A stretch of 64,000 nucleotides of DNA, from positions 1 to 64,000 of the forward strand of contig JAHLWP010000008.1 in the NCBI GenBank assembly GCA_019057865.1. The letters are read 5' to 3'. The DNA comes from Promethearchaeota archaeon (GTDB taxonomy: Archaea > Asgardarchaeota > Lokiarchaeia > Sigyniarchaeales > SOKP01). A program made the position numbers and the translations under genes. Of this stretch, positions 16,916-26,102 are shown piece after piece; position 1 is the stretch's first letter, and every line of letters begins with the position of its first letter. The notes under the pieces were generated by a model. It had not been told where the DNA came from and ran no database searches. It saw only the letters and a list, made by a program, of their open reading frames with translations.

Positions 16916-18067
16916 ATGAGTTTACAAAACGATCCTTTTCTCAACATTTCCAATTCCATAAAGAATTCTTACATTGAAGAATGGCAAAAAAATAATAAAA
17001 AAGTAGTAGGGTATTATTGTACCTACATTCCAGAAGAATTACTTTATGCTGCTGATTTATTACCTTTCAGAATTAGGACAACAGGAAATAAAGACACTGA
17101 ATTAGGGGATATTTACATGGTTAGATTTACTTGTTCTTTTGTTAGAGCAACTTTAGATATGGCTTTAAAAGGAATTTATGATTTCTTAGATGGCTTTTTG
17201 GTTTGTAATAGTTGTGATCATAGCCGCAGAATGTATGAACTTTTTGACCTTAAAGTGTTTAATCGAGAGAACTTCAAAAAGAAAGTTTCCCGGTTTTATC
17301 TCGCATTACCTCATATTATTACTAATGAGGGTTTTGAATGGTATAAAAAAGAAGTAGAAGAACTTAAAGAAGAGCTACAAGAGAATTTTAATATTGCAAA
17401 AATATCAAATGAAAAACTTATAGAATCTATAAAAATTTTTAATGAAAATAGAAAAATTCTAAGAGAAATTCATGAATTAAGAATTCAAAGTAGCCCCAAA
17501 CTTACAGGAACTGAAGCTTTACAAATAAATATGGCAAATTCATCAATTCCTAAAGACATTGCTAATCAAGAATTAAAAAGAATTTTAACTTTCTTAAAAG
17601 AACGTGAAGAAATAGATAGTGGAAATAAAAAAAGAATTCTATTAGTTGGTAGTGTTGTTGATAATATAGATTTTACCCAGTTAATAGAAAATTCAGGAGC
17701 TTTTATAGCATCTGATATCTTATGTTTCGGAACACGAAATTTTATGGATGATGTTCAATTAAAAAATGGTGAGAATCCTTTAGATAGTATAACAAGGCGT
17801 ATATATTACAGGTTATCTTGTCCAAGAATGATGGATGATCATCAAAGAAGACTAGACTTCTTAAAAGAAGAAATTAAAAGAGCTAACATTGAAGGTGTTA
17901 TCCTACAACGTATAAATAACTGCGATCTACATGGTTGTGATAACATGCTTTTTACTCATGAATTAAAAGAATTGAAAATTCCCGTTCTAAATTTCGATAG
18001 AGAATTCTATCAGGCAGATACAACGCGTTTACAAACACGGATAGAAGCATTTTTAGAAATGATTTAG
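16916..18067 (+). CDS. 2-hydroxyacyl-CoA dehydratase D-component family protein (HgdB/BcrC-like)
   Basis: 383 residues. KVVGYYCTYIPEELLYAADL and LPFRIR match the family's start ('vGy.c.yvPeEli.AaG.lPvrl'). Cysteines likely to hold the subunit's [4Fe-4S] cluster lie at VRFTCSFVRATLDM, LVCNSCDHSRRMYE and NCDLHGCDNMLF. The size fits BcrC/BadD or HgdB. The family reduces aromatic acyl-CoA or dehydrates 2-hydroxyacyl-CoA through a ketyl radical, and needs an ATP-driven ASKHA activator (BcrAD or HgdC). No such activator is in this window. It is followed after 24 bases by a second family member, so the products probably form a heteromer. Confidence 0.82.
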   Translation: MSLQNDPFLNISNSIKNSYIEEWQKNNKKVVGYYCTYIPEELLYAADLLPFRIRTTGNKDTELGDIYMVRFTCSFVRATLDMALKGIYDFLDGFLVCNSCDHSRRMYELFDLKVFNRENFKKKVSRFYLALPHIITNEGFEWYKKEVEELKEELQENFNIAKISNEKLIESIKIFNENRKILREIHELRIQSSPKLTGTEALQINMANSSIPKDIANQELKRILTFLKEREEIDSGNKKRILLVGSVVDNIDFTQLIENSGAFIASDILCFGTRNFMDDVQLKNGENPLDSITRRIYYRLSCPRMMDDHQRRLDFLKEEIKRANIEGVILQRINNCDLHGCDNMLFTHELKELKIPVLNFDREFYQADTTRLQTRIEAFLEMI

Positions 18068-18091
18068 AAATCTAAAAAGAGTGGATTTCAA

Positions 18092-19381
18092 GTGTATATT
18101 AAAAATGAAAATCAAAATCGAATTATTCCTTATAGAATGTTATTAAATGCTACATCAACAACAAGAGAATTAGTAAAACAAATTTTACCTGAGAATGGGG
18201 TTCCTCCAATGAAAGTTGGTCTGGAAAAGCTTGAGTTCGTTCTAGAATCTTCTATAAAAAAAGCAGAAGATGGACTTCCTATAGTTGGCTATCACTTCTC
18301 TTTTCCACCTGAATATCTTCAATGTTTTGATTGTGTTCCTATTTGTGTTGAAGGTACTTCATATTTCCTTGCTGCCTTTTTGGAAGGTGGTTCCGAGAAA
18401 TATTATGATCTTATGCATCATTATGGACATCCGTTTCATACTTGCACTTCTCAAAAAGGTACAATGGGAATGACTTTAGATAATTTATTCAAGTTTGATT
18501 CTTTAATTACACCTTCTGCCCCTTGCGATTGTACAATAGCTTCTTATCCATTTTTTAAGTATGAAAAGGATATACCACTTGTATTAATGGATTTGCCATT
18601 TTTACGTGAAGAAAAAAGTTATATATACTTTGCTGATCAACTTAAAACGGGATTAATAAAACTCGGTGAGATAATAGGGCAAGAACCAGATTTCCATAAA
18701 TTAAAAAAAGCAATAGAGTTAGAAAATCAAGTTAATAAATTAAAATTGGAAATTTTTGAATTAATTAAAGCTACTCCAAGTCCAATATCAAATCTTTACA
18801 ATGCGATTTCGGCAGGATTGAGTATTTTTATTGCGGGTACTCCTGAGAATCTTTCATATTATGAACAAATGCTAGATATAGTTAAAAGAAGATATAAAAA
18901 TAAGGAACACTATGGGGGAGAGGAAAAAATTAGGTCCATCTGGCCTTATATGATAACCTTCTTTTCTATTGATTTAATGGAGTGGTTAGATAGAGAGTTA
19001 GGTTTAAGTGTTTTATTCGATATTTTTAACTATAATTTTTATGATCCTATAAACACTAAATCGGATTTGAATACAATGTTTTATGGTATGAGTAGAAAAG
19101 CTATGGGATTACCAATGGTTAGGCAATCTACAGAGTTTTTTGGACCTTTTATTGAATATTGTGTAAATTTTGCTAAAAACTTTTCTGCGGATTGCTTCAT
19201 TTATACACAGAGTATAGCATGTAAACAATTCGGTTCGGTTCCGCAACTTTTAAGAGAAGCATTAAAAGAGGAAGTACGAATTCCGATGCTGCTTATTGAA
19301 TTTGATGCCGGAGATGCAAGGATGACTTCTCTAAAATCGTTTAAAGAAAAGATTAGTATGTTTACTCAAACAATATCTTGA
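18092..19381 (+). CDS. 2-hydroxyacyl-CoA dehydratase-family subunit (BcrB-like), copy 1
   Basis: 429 residues from GTG at 18092; no in-frame ATG lies close by. Family parts: GLPIVGYHFSFPPEYLQCFD, GHPFHTCTSQKGTMGM, TPSAPCDCTIASYPFF and ACKQFGSVPQLLREAL. They give three well-spaced Cys that could ligate a [4Fe-4S] cluster, as in benzoyl-CoA reductase subunit B. The product is closely related along its whole length to the next gene (19420-20709), indicating tandem duplication followed by divergence. The substrate is unknown. With the shorter subunit upstream it may form an alpha-beta dehydratase or reductase core. Confidence 0.8.
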   Translation: MYIKNENQNRIIPYRMLLNATSTTRELVKQILPENGVPPMKVGLEKLEFVLESSIKKAEDGLPIVGYHFSFPPEYLQCFDCVPICVEGTSYFLAAFLEGGSEKYYDLMHHYGHPFHTCTSQKGTMGMTLDNLFKFDSLITPSAPCDCTIASYPFFKYEKDIPLVLMDLPFLREEKSYIYFADQLKTGLIKLGEIIGQEPDFHKLKKAIELENQVNKLKLEIFELIKATPSPISNLYNAISAGLSIFIAGTPENLSYYEQMLDIVKRRYKNKEHYGGEEKIRSIWPYMITFFSIDLMEWLDRELGLSVLFDIFNYNFYDPINTKSDLNTMFYGMSRKAMGLPMVRQSTEFFGPFIEYCVNFAKNFSADCFIYTQSIACKQFGSVPQLLREALKEEVRIPMLLIEFDAGDARMTSLKSFKEKISMFTQTIS

Positions 19382-19419
19382 AATTTAATAGAGTAATTAT
19401 TAAAACTTAGGAATATAAT

Positions 19420-20709
19420 ATGGTTAATAAAGCAGAGATGGAAAATAGAATAATTCCATATAAAATGTTATATGAAGCGGTCACATCAACTTATGGATTA
19501 GTGGAGGGAATTCTCCCTGATCATGGAATCCCATCATTGCGAATTGGATTAAAACATTTAAAATCAGTAATGGAAGAATATATCCAAAAGGCAAGAGAAG
19601 GCTCACCAATAATTGGGCATCACTTCTCTTTTCCTACAGAATACCTTTCTTGTTTTGATTGTGTTCCGGTCTGTATAGAAGCTGTCTCATATTTATTAGC
19701 CGCTCTATTACCGCATGGTTCTGAGCCGTATTATGATTTAATCACCAATTGGGGGCACCCGTTTCACACTTGCTCCTCTCAAAAAGGTACGATGGGAATG
19801 ACTTTGGATGATCTTTTTAAGTTTGATGCTATTATAACTCCAACAGCTCCTTGCGACAACACGTATGCTTCATATCCCTTTTTCTCTTATTATAAAAAAA
19901 TCCCCCTTATAGCACCAGATTTACCTTTTTTAAAAGAGGAAAAAAGTTATCTTTATCATGGAGAGCAAATTAAATTAGGATTAGAAGCGTTAGGTAAAGT
20001 TATCAATCAAGAACCTGATTATAGTAAATTACGAGAAGCAATTGAATTAGAAAATCAAGTCTCTAAAATGCAATTGGAAATTTTCGAATTAAAAAAAGTA
20101 ATACCCTGTCCGGTAGAGAATATGTTTAACGCGATGTCAGCAGCAGCAGCAATTTATTTTTCTGGACGTGGTGAAAAAGTAAGTTATTATAATGACATGC
20201 TAGAAATAGCAAAAAAACGGTATAAGAATAATGAACATCATGCTGGAGAGGAAAGGGTTAGGAGCATTTGGCCATATATGATTATATTCTTTGATCTAGA
20301 ACTTGGAGAATGGTTAGATCGTCATCTTGGAATGTCAATTTTATTTGATATTTTTAATTATAATTTTGCTGAACCAATTAATACAAAATCAGATTTAGAT
20401 ACTATGCTTTATGGTATGGCAAGGAAGTCAATGGAAGCTCCCATGGTTAAACAATCTGCAGAGTTTTATTATTCTTTTATTGATGACTGTATACAATTAG
20501 CAAAAGACTTTTCAGCAGATTGTTTTATTTTTACTTCTCATATTGGTTGTAAGCAATTCGGAAGTGTACCTCAAATTTTAAGAGAAGCATTAAGAGATGA
20601 AGTTGGTATACCAATGCTCTTAATTGATGTGGACGTAGGTGATGCTCGTTTTGCTTCTGAAAAAATTATAAGAGAAAAAATTAAACTATTTACTCAGACT
20701 CTTATGTAA
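19420..20709 (+). CDS. 2-hydroxyacyl-CoA dehydratase-family subunit (BcrB-like), copy 2
   Basis: 429 residues, the same length as its upstream paralogue. Shared landmarks include GHHFSFPTEYLSCFDCVPVC, GHPFHTCSSQKGTMGMTLDD, TPTAPCDNTYASYPFF and GCKQFGSVPQILREAL. All three candidate cluster Cys are kept, so this is not a decayed copy. The start ATG at 19420 is followed by a few extra residues (VNKAEME) compared with copy 1. Two alternative large subunits beside one small subunit suggest either two enzymes with different substrates or a three-part complex. Neither can be decided from sequence alone. Confidence 0.8.
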   Translation: MVNKAEMENRIIPYKMLYEAVTSTYGLVEGILPDHGIPSLRIGLKHLKSVMEEYIQKAREGSPIIGHHFSFPTEYLSCFDCVPVCIEAVSYLLAALLPHGSEPYYDLITNWGHPFHTCSSQKGTMGMTLDDLFKFDAIITPTAPCDNTYASYPFFSYYKKIPLIAPDLPFLKEEKSYLYHGEQIKLGLEALGKVINQEPDYSKLREAIELENQVSKMQLEIFELKKVIPCPVENMFNAMSAAAAIYFSGRGEKVSYYNDMLEIAKKRYKNNEHHAGEERVRSIWPYMIIFFDLELGEWLDRHLGMSILFDIFNYNFAEPINTKSDLDTMLYGMARKSMEAPMVKQSAEFYYSFIDDCIQLAKDFSADCFIFTSHIGCKQFGSVPQILREALRDEVGIPMLLIDVDVGDARFASEKIIREKIKLFTQTLM

Positions 20710-20808
20710 AAAAGGAATTTGAATGACCCTTAGGGAATTCCCATAATTTTTTTATGTTCTTAAATTTTACATCTCAAGTTATATTTTTACATTGAGTATT
20801 GAATAAAA

Positions 20809-21324
20809 TTGAATGAAGAATTAAAAAAGCTCTCAAAGGAAGAATTAATCGAATATATTGAAGATATTTCAAAAAATTGGTTAGCTATTGATGGAACGTG
20901 GTTCCAAACTGTTGAAAAAGAATATGGACTTGAGAAAGCTATGGACCTTGATGTTAAACAATGGAAAAAATTTACGGTTATAGAAGCTAAAAGAATTAAA
21001 CAACGGTTTAATCTTCCTGAAAGGGGAGGAATCCCTGCCTTAATGAAGGCATTACAATTTCGAATATATGCTAATATTAACGTACAAGAAATAGTTGAGG
21101 TCTCTGAAAAGCGATGCGTTTTTCGAATGAATAATTGTCGAGTTCAATTTGCGAGGAAGAGTAGGAATCTTCCTGATTTCCCGTGTAAGCCAGTTGGAAT
21201 TGTAGAATATGGTGAATTTGCTAAAACCATTGATCCGCGAATAGAAACCAAATGTATTTGTTGCCCACCAGATTCGCATCCAGATGAGTATTGGTGTTCA
21301 TGGGAATTTACATTAAAAGACTAA
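20809..21324 (+). CDS. DUF6125 / ATC-hydrolase-like protein
   Basis: 171 residues from TTG at 20809 (the ATG at 20813 is out of frame). The sequence NWLAIDGTWFQTVEKEYGLE with VKQWKKFTVIEAKRIKQRF matches the recurring pattern of DUF6125 or L-2-amino-thiazoline-4-carboxylic-acid-hydrolase-like proteins ('lDGlWFlaVEeeyG...A.+idv.vW...g.ieArRI'). The second half has several Cys (RCVFRMNNCRVQF, CKPVG, CICCPPDSHPDEYWC) that could bind metal. It follows the dehydratase-type genes on the same strand and precedes an Fe-S protein. No activity is established for this subgroup. Confidence 0.6.
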   Translation: MNEELKKLSKEELIEYIEDISKNWLAIDGTWFQTVEKEYGLEKAMDLDVKQWKKFTVIEAKRIKQRFNLPERGGIPALMKALQFRIYANINVQEIVEVSEKRCVFRMNNCRVQFARKSRNLPDFPCKPVGIVEYGEFAKTIDPRIETKCICCPPDSHPDEYWCSWEFTLKD

Positions 21325-21422
21325 AAAATTACATAAGTGTAGTCAAATTCCTATAGAATTAATATTTAAGACTCATTATTCAATTCATTATTCAATATTA
21401 AGAAAAAAAAAATGAGCTAAAT

Positions 21423-22439
21423 ATGTTTGATAAATCAAATTGTGAAAATTGTGAAAATATTGATTGCTTAACCCGTTGTCAGTGGATTGATTTTGAGAGC
21501 GTCGAGGAGGCAAGAGCAGAACAATTGAAAATGATTAATGGAGAAAATTCTCGTGTGTTGAGTGAATGTGTTACATGTTTTGGGTGTGATGAATACTGTC
21601 CATATGGATCTCATCCATTTGATTTAAAGGTAGAACTACAGGAGAAATATAATTCTCACAATATAGCACAAAAATTTATAGAAACGTCAATAAATAGGTA
21701 TAAACCTCACGATGAATTAAGAATAAAACATATAGACTCAGGAAATCCAGTTTTAAATAAATGTGCTTTTGTAAAATCTCACGCTAAACATATAGAAGGA
21801 CAACTTTTTGAGAACTTGCAATACGTTGCTGGTCTTGATTATTTTTGCAATCTCGCATACCACCATATGGATAGAGACTCAGTTATCAGGGAAAGGGTAC
21901 CACTCATAATTGAAAATATTCAAAAACAAAGCATACAAGAGATGATTTGTTTTCATGATGAATGCTATGGATTATACACTTCATATTGTCCACGAAATAA
22001 TATTGAAGTTCCTTTTAAACCTATTCATTTATTCGAATATCTTTACAATTATTTAAAGGAGCACGAGTCAGGTATAGAGCAACTTAATATGAAAATCGCA
22101 TACCAGAGAAACTGTTCTAATCGATTTATTCCTGAAACAGATAAATGGGTTGATAAAATCTGTGAATTAATTGGGGTAGAAAGGGTTGCTAGAGAATATG
22201 ATAGAGAAAATGCCCTTTGCTGTGCAGCACCTTTTGGAATGATAGGGAAAGGGAACTTAGTGAGACCGACACAAAATAAAAACGTTAAAGATATGTTAGA
22301 CCATGGATCAGAAGCTTGTATATTCAATTGCCCGATGTGTTTAGATATATTAGGCGCTAAAACCGAAAGGAAAGGATTAAAAAACTATTTACTAAGTGAC
22401 CTATGCCGCCTTGCCTTAGGAGAAAAATTAGATTACTGA
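21423..22439 (+). CDS. Fe-S protein with ferredoxin-like Cys motifs and CCG-type domains
   Basis: 338 residues. The N-terminus is Cys-dense: CENCENIDCLTRC, then CVTCFGCDEYCPYG, a pattern expected for one or two [4Fe-4S] clusters. The remainder has HdrB/GlpC-type (CCG) features: CFHDECYGLYTSYCP, NCSNRF, ALCCAAPFGMIG and NCPMCLDILG. Such proteins pass electrons or bind a substrate disulfide next to a non-cubane cluster. As the last gene of the dehydratase-type block, it is a plausible electron donor for those enzymes. No membrane segment or signal is seen. An alternative is an independent oxidoreductase subunit. Confidence 0.75.
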   Translation: MFDKSNCENCENIDCLTRCQWIDFESVEEARAEQLKMINGENSRVLSECVTCFGCDEYCPYGSHPFDLKVELQEKYNSHNIAQKFIETSINRYKPHDELRIKHIDSGNPVLNKCAFVKSHAKHIEGQLFENLQYVAGLDYFCNLAYHHMDRDSVIRERVPLIIENIQKQSIQEMICFHDECYGLYTSYCPRNNIEVPFKPIHLFEYLYNYLKEHESGIEQLNMKIAYQRNCSNRFIPETDKWVDKICELIGVERVAREYDRENALCCAAPFGMIGKGNLVRPTQNKNVKDMLDHGSEACIFNCPMCLDILGAKTERKGLKNYLLSDLCRLALGEKLDY

Positions 22440-22580
22440 ATAGATTAAAATATTGTATAAAATTTTTCTATAATCTAAAAAATCTATTCTATTTTATTTT
22501 TATCTGGAAATCTTTAACTAGTATTAAAATTAATTATAATATCTAAAAGTAGCAAACAACTTTCATACATTAAATTTAGA

Positions 22581-22602
22581 TTATCGTTAGGTACAACGAT
22601 AA
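22581..22602. repeat. Perfect inverted repeat, 8-base arms
   Basis: TTATCGTT-AGGTAC-AACGATAA is a perfect inverted repeat with a six-base centre, about 75 bases before the coiled-coil gene at 22676 and 140 bases after the Fe-S gene. It could be an operator or a short RNA hairpin. It is not followed directly by a T-run, so a terminator is less likely. Confidence 0.4.
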
Positions 22603-22675
22603 AATAAAATTTATAATTTAGAAAAAATAACTAAACCTAATAGAAATACGAAAAAATTCATAAAGAAGTTTTAAA

Positions 22676-23092
22676 ATGACAGAAGAAGAATTAAGGATTC
22701 AAATTAGTGATAAAGAAGACGACATAACCAGAATAGAAGAAGATGCTGCAAAAAAAGAGGCTGGGGCGGAAAAAGAAATTGAGGCCGATTGGGATGCTGA
22801 TATTAATGATACAAAATCTAAACTGGAAGTTTCAGAAGTTGATTTGAAAGAAGCTAAAGAAAAAGCATCAGAATGGGTTTCTAAAAGAGATAAATTAACA
22901 AATGAGGTAAATTCTTTAAGCACAAAACTTACAAATTTAAAGAAAGGAAAAGCTAAAGCCTTAAAAAAGAAGCTAAATAACATAGATAACGAAAAGAATA
23001 CAAAGATTAAAAAAATCGATAAAGAAATCAGAACCATAAGAAATAAGCTAAAGAAGCTAGAAGCCGAAAAGTTAAAACAACAAGAAGGCTAA
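22676..23092 (+). CDS. Charged coiled-coil protein
   Basis: 138 residues almost entirely of Lys, Glu, Asp, Ala, Ser and Leu in heptad-like order, predicted as one long coiled coil. The N-terminal half is acidic (KEDDITRIEEDAAKKEAGAE) and the C-terminal half basic (KKLNNIDNEKNTKIKKID). There is no domain, Cys or membrane segment. The function is not recognised; it could be a structural or scaffolding protein. The gene is separated from its neighbours on both sides and uses ATG. The antisense frame is also open, but only as a consequence of this composition. Confidence 0.7.
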   Translation: MTEEELRIQISDKEDDITRIEEDAAKKEAGAEKEIEADWDADINDTKSKLEVSEVDLKEAKEKASEWVSKRDKLTNEVNSLSTKLTNLKKGKAKALKKKLNNIDNEKNTKIKKIDKEIRTIRNKLKKLEAEKLKQQEG

Positions 23093-23168
23093 ATAATCCC
23101 TCATTTAAGCCAATTTTTATTTTTTTAAATTTTTTTCATTTATTTCTTAACCACGGAAATTTTAAAAA

Positions 23169-23723
23169 ATGATAATTCTAACTGGTTTTGAAAGATATGG
23201 TAAATATTCATATAATCTTAGTAGTGAAATTGTAAAGAATTTTAAAGAACAATTAGATGATTATTTAATAAAAAAGGTTATTTTACCAGTATCTTGGGAG
23301 AAAAGCATTAAAATTTATAAAGAGATATTATTAAAAATTAAAAAAAATCCAAAATTAGTAATTCTCTTAGGAATTTATTCGAATAATTCGATATCTATTG
23401 AGAAGATTGCATGGAACTTTGCAATAGGAAATGATATAGAAAATAAAGTTAAATTTGGACTCATTAAATTATATTCAAAACTTTATATTAAAACAGGTTT
23501 AGATTTAAAAAAGATCTATTCTCTTCTCAGAGATAAAATGAAGATTCAAATATCCTACTATCCGGGGTTATATTTGTGTAATTATCTTTATTACTGGGCT
23601 TTATATTTATCAAATAAAAGATATCCAGTTATTTTTATACACATACCTCATAAGGGAAAATCAAATAGATATATTCAGATAATTGAAATAATTATAAAAC
23701 TAATAATTAAATTAAGTAATTAG
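23169..23723 (+). CDS. pcp: Pyroglutamyl-peptidase I-like cysteine peptidase (C15)
   Basis: 184 residues, a little shorter than typical Pcp. The family outline is kept: ILTGFERYGKYSYNLSSEIV (N-terminal 'TGFePFg...NPs'), LVILLGIYSNNSISIEKIAW (with the Glu of the triad in EKIAWN), ISYYPGLYLCNYLYYWAL (nucleophile Cys in 'ylCN') and VIFIHIPHKG (catalytic His). It would remove N-terminal pyroglutamate. The sequence is divergent (GFERYGKY where GFEPFGG is usual), so activity is likely but not certain. It is a cytosolic enzyme and is transcribed alone. Confidence 0.75.
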   Translation: MIILTGFERYGKYSYNLSSEIVKNFKEQLDDYLIKKVILPVSWEKSIKIYKEILLKIKKNPKLVILLGIYSNNSISIEKIAWNFAIGNDIENKVKFGLIKLYSKLYIKTGLDLKKIYSLLRDKMKIQISYYPGLYLCNYLYYWALYLSNKRYPVIFIHIPHKGKSNRYIQIIEIIIKLIIKLSN

Positions 23724-23741
23724 GAAGGAGTTTTTAACCAT

Positions 23742-23885
23742 TTAAAGGTTAAGTGGTAATTTTTGCCCTTTCTCGTTAATAAAATCTCTGTATTTATCTG
23801 GATGGATATGAAGTTCCTCATATAACCAATTTAGAAGTCGCATTTTAGAATTATAAATCTCTACTTCTTCTTCAAATAATTCCAT
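23742..23885 (-). CDS. Short hypothetical protein, 47 residues
   Basis: A complete small frame runs from ATG (23885) to TAA (23742-23744). It begins MELFEEEVEIYNSKMRLLNW, continues LYEELHIHPDKYRDFINEKG and ends QKLPLN. The residue mix is protein-like, with amphipathic acidic and aromatic content unlike the random lysine/isoleucine translation of AT-rich spacer. It lies in an otherwise empty 300-base gap, in the same direction as the coiled-coil gene to its right. No family is recognised. Confidence 0.45.
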   Translation of the reverse strand: MELFEEEVEIYNSKMRLLNWLYEELHIHPDKYRDFINEKGQKLPLNL

Positions 23886-24023
23886 TCTAAAACACTTTTA
23901 ATAATTCTGTTTATCCTAACCCCAATTTATTCAAAAATACATATTTACTGATATAATATTCAGAGGATATCTAATTCAAAAAATGCCGAATATCTTTTTG
24001 AAAATAAAGAAATTTATTGAAAA

Positions 24024-24437
24024 TTAGGATTTCTTATAATTTTTTTCTATTTTTTCAAGATCATATGCAATATTTTCTATAGGACTTCCATTTATCACTT
24101 GATGTAATTTATCAAATAATTCTTTTGGAAACATTTTAAATTGAGCCATTAAATCCTTGTATTCTCTAAACTCATCAGTAACAGTGTATTCACTTGTACT
24201 TCTCTTAGCATCAAATTCTTTCATTACGATCTTCACAAATGAATCAATCATTTCATTGTTGATATCATTTTCGAATTTTTCTACTTCATAATTAATCTCA
24301 TAAATTAAATGGTCATATTTTTTGTTAACTTCTGCGATTTCTTCTTCCTTCTTAATATTTAATTCTTCGATTTTTGGTTGAACTTCTTTCTTTCGTCGTT
24401 CTAACTCTTCAAGTTTAGATTTAAATTTATTAATCAT
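24024..24437 (-). CDS. Coiled-coil protein of unknown function
   Basis: 137 residues. The first 70 form a charged coiled coil (KLEELERRKKEVQPKIEELN). The rest is a helical domain (DSFVKIVMKEFDAKRSTSEY, YKDLMAQFKMFPKELFDKLH). No enzyme motif, Cys cluster or membrane segment is present. It is on the same strand as the nitroreductase gene, about 115 bases downstream of it; a shared transcript is possible. The function is not recognised. Confidence 0.65.
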   Translation of the reverse strand: MINKFKSKLEELERRKKEVQPKIEELNIKKEEEIAEVNKKYDHLIYEINYEVEKFENDINNEMIDSFVKIVMKEFDAKRSTSEYTVTDEFREYKDLMAQFKMFPKELFDKLHQVINGSPIENIAYDLEKIEKNYKKS

Positions 24438-24552
24438 AATACATTTAATAATAGAATTTATTTAAAAACTTAATTCTATATTTATAGTCATATAAAAATA
24501 AAAAACAAAATACAATAACAATACAGATTCTTAATTTGTAATAATTTACAGA

Positions 24553-25848
24553 TTATTTTAGGAAAAATAATACTGTTGGTACTAAATGCCCTTTAAGTGA
24601 TAAATTCTCGTTTTTTGAAAGATTCACTAAATTTGATGCCATTTTATTAATTGTATGTTCAGCGGAATCGAGGTTGAATAACCTTCTAAGTTTAGGATCA
24701 TCTGGATTTGATAATATTAATTTTTGCCACTGTAAACCTAAAGCATTTGCTTGGAGCTGTAATCCTGCTAGTGCCATTCCGGCTTCAACCTCGGCCCAAT
24801 ATTTGGTGTTCATAAATAATTTTCCAATTTTACTATGCGTAAACCCAGAACACGGTTTTTTTCTATCTATACATAATAAAATTATGTAGTTTGAAAAATT
24901 AATACCGAATTCTTTTTCTATTTCAGCTTTGGAATTCTTAGAGGTAAATTTTTGTAGGAAATGATCATAATTTAATCTATCATGTAAACGAATCCATCTA
25001 TTTAGTCCGGAAAATCCAATTGGGTTGTAGAAATAAGCTCCTTTTGGCAGATCGGCGATATTATTCACAATAAGTATTGGATATACAGCATATCCCGCAC
25101 AACCCGTTGCATGGACGCGACCATAACCATTTTTTTCTAAAACATCTCGGTTACCATGAGTCGTATGATCAGTTTCTCCCTGGCAAGCCCAAAGTAATTG
25201 GGAAAGTTCATGGATTGATGATGGTTTGGGCGATTTTTTTTCAATTTGATTGAAAATCGCAGCATCTAATGGAACACCATGGTATCGATTCTCATAAATT
25301 GCTCGATTTTTATAGCAATCTGGAGTATCAAGGAGATAGATTCCCTCCTCAAGCTCTTTCTTAAGGAATTCTGATGGGTCCTCAACTAGAGCCTTACGAT
25401 CTCTATCTCGGACTGCCACCGAATATATAAAAATATAATTTTGTTTTGTGACACTATTAAGAAGTTTATTAATTTTTTTAGGTGCCCTTGCGCGTTGTGA
25501 TACTCCAAGTCCTATACTTCCCACTTTTAATGAAAGATATTGCCAAATAAGTCCTAAACGAATCAATTCCTTTAACTCGATTGATTCTTTCCAAATCAAT
25601 TCTGGGTAGAGCTCCATGCTATATCTTGTTTTTTCTTTATCAGTTATTAGAATAAACTCCTTATTATTATACATATATATACCACCTTTATAATCACTAC
25701 TATCAGGAAGCACAATAAATAGAGACTTTGAGGGCGCTGCTTGGTGTGTCGAGTTACAAATATCTAAAACCTCAGTCATCGGTAAGGGTCGACCTTCACC
25801 TGAACAATCTTTACGACTTGCTAAACATTCTTGCAAACTCATTATCAT
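24553..25848 (-). CDS. SagB/ThcOx-like nitroreductase-family protein, double domain
   Basis: 431 residues, about twice a single nitroreductase. The C-terminal half has the SagB-type features: SIHELSQLLWACQGETDHTT, GRVHATGCAGYAVYPI (FMN-binding 'R..PSaGA.YP') and YWAEVEAGMALAGLQLQANA. The N-terminal half shows a degenerate second copy (SLQECLASRKDC at the start; LGLIWQYLSLKVGSIGLGVS). FMN enzymes of this group oxidise azolines in TOMM peptides or act as general flavin reductases. No precursor peptide or cyclodehydratase gene is seen nearby, so a TOMM role is unsupported. The internal duplication looks intact, with no frameshift. Confidence 0.78.
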   Translation of the reverse strand: MIMSLQECLASRKDCSGEGRPLPMTEVLDICNSTHQAAPSKSLFIVLPDSSDYKGGIYMYNNKEFILITDKEKTRYSMELYPELIWKESIELKELIRLGLIWQYLSLKVGSIGLGVSQRARAPKKINKLLNSVTKQNYIFIYSVAVRDRDRKALVEDPSEFLKKELEEGIYLLDTPDCYKNRAIYENRYHGVPLDAAIFNQIEKKSPKPSSIHELSQLLWACQGETDHTTHGNRDVLEKNGYGRVHATGCAGYAVYPILIVNNIADLPKGAYFYNPIGFSGLNRWIRLHDRLNYDHFLQKFTSKNSKAEIEKEFGINFSNYIILLCIDRKKPCSGFTHSKIGKLFMNTKYWAEVEAGMALAGLQLQANALGLQWQKLILSNPDDPKLRRLFNLDSAEHTINKMASNLVNLSKNENLSLKGHLVPTVLFFLK

Positions 25849-26102
25849 ATCATTTTTTCATAATTTTATTACATTTTAAATTTATCAATCATAATTTTCA
25901 TTTAAACGATTTGTATTTATATTCTGAAAATATATTTTTTTTCATTCCTAAATAAAAAAACTTAAGGTTTTTTATCAAAAAAGTATTTTTCAAAAAAAAT
26001 TTATGGAAATGAGTTAATACGATCTAAATTATATAAAAAAATAATAAATCTGAAAATAGATTTTCAATATCAAAACGATTAGATTTAATGATATAAATTA
26101 AA

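Noticed and set aside
22699..23037. Minus-strand Ser/Phe-rich frame opposite the coiled-coil gene
   Set aside because: Mirror image of a Lys/Glu coiled coil; no ribosome binding site and no family pattern.
24553..25848. Part of a TOMM peptide-modification cluster
   Set aside because: Only the SagB-like oxidase is present; no precursor peptide, cyclodehydratase or YcaO gene is nearby.
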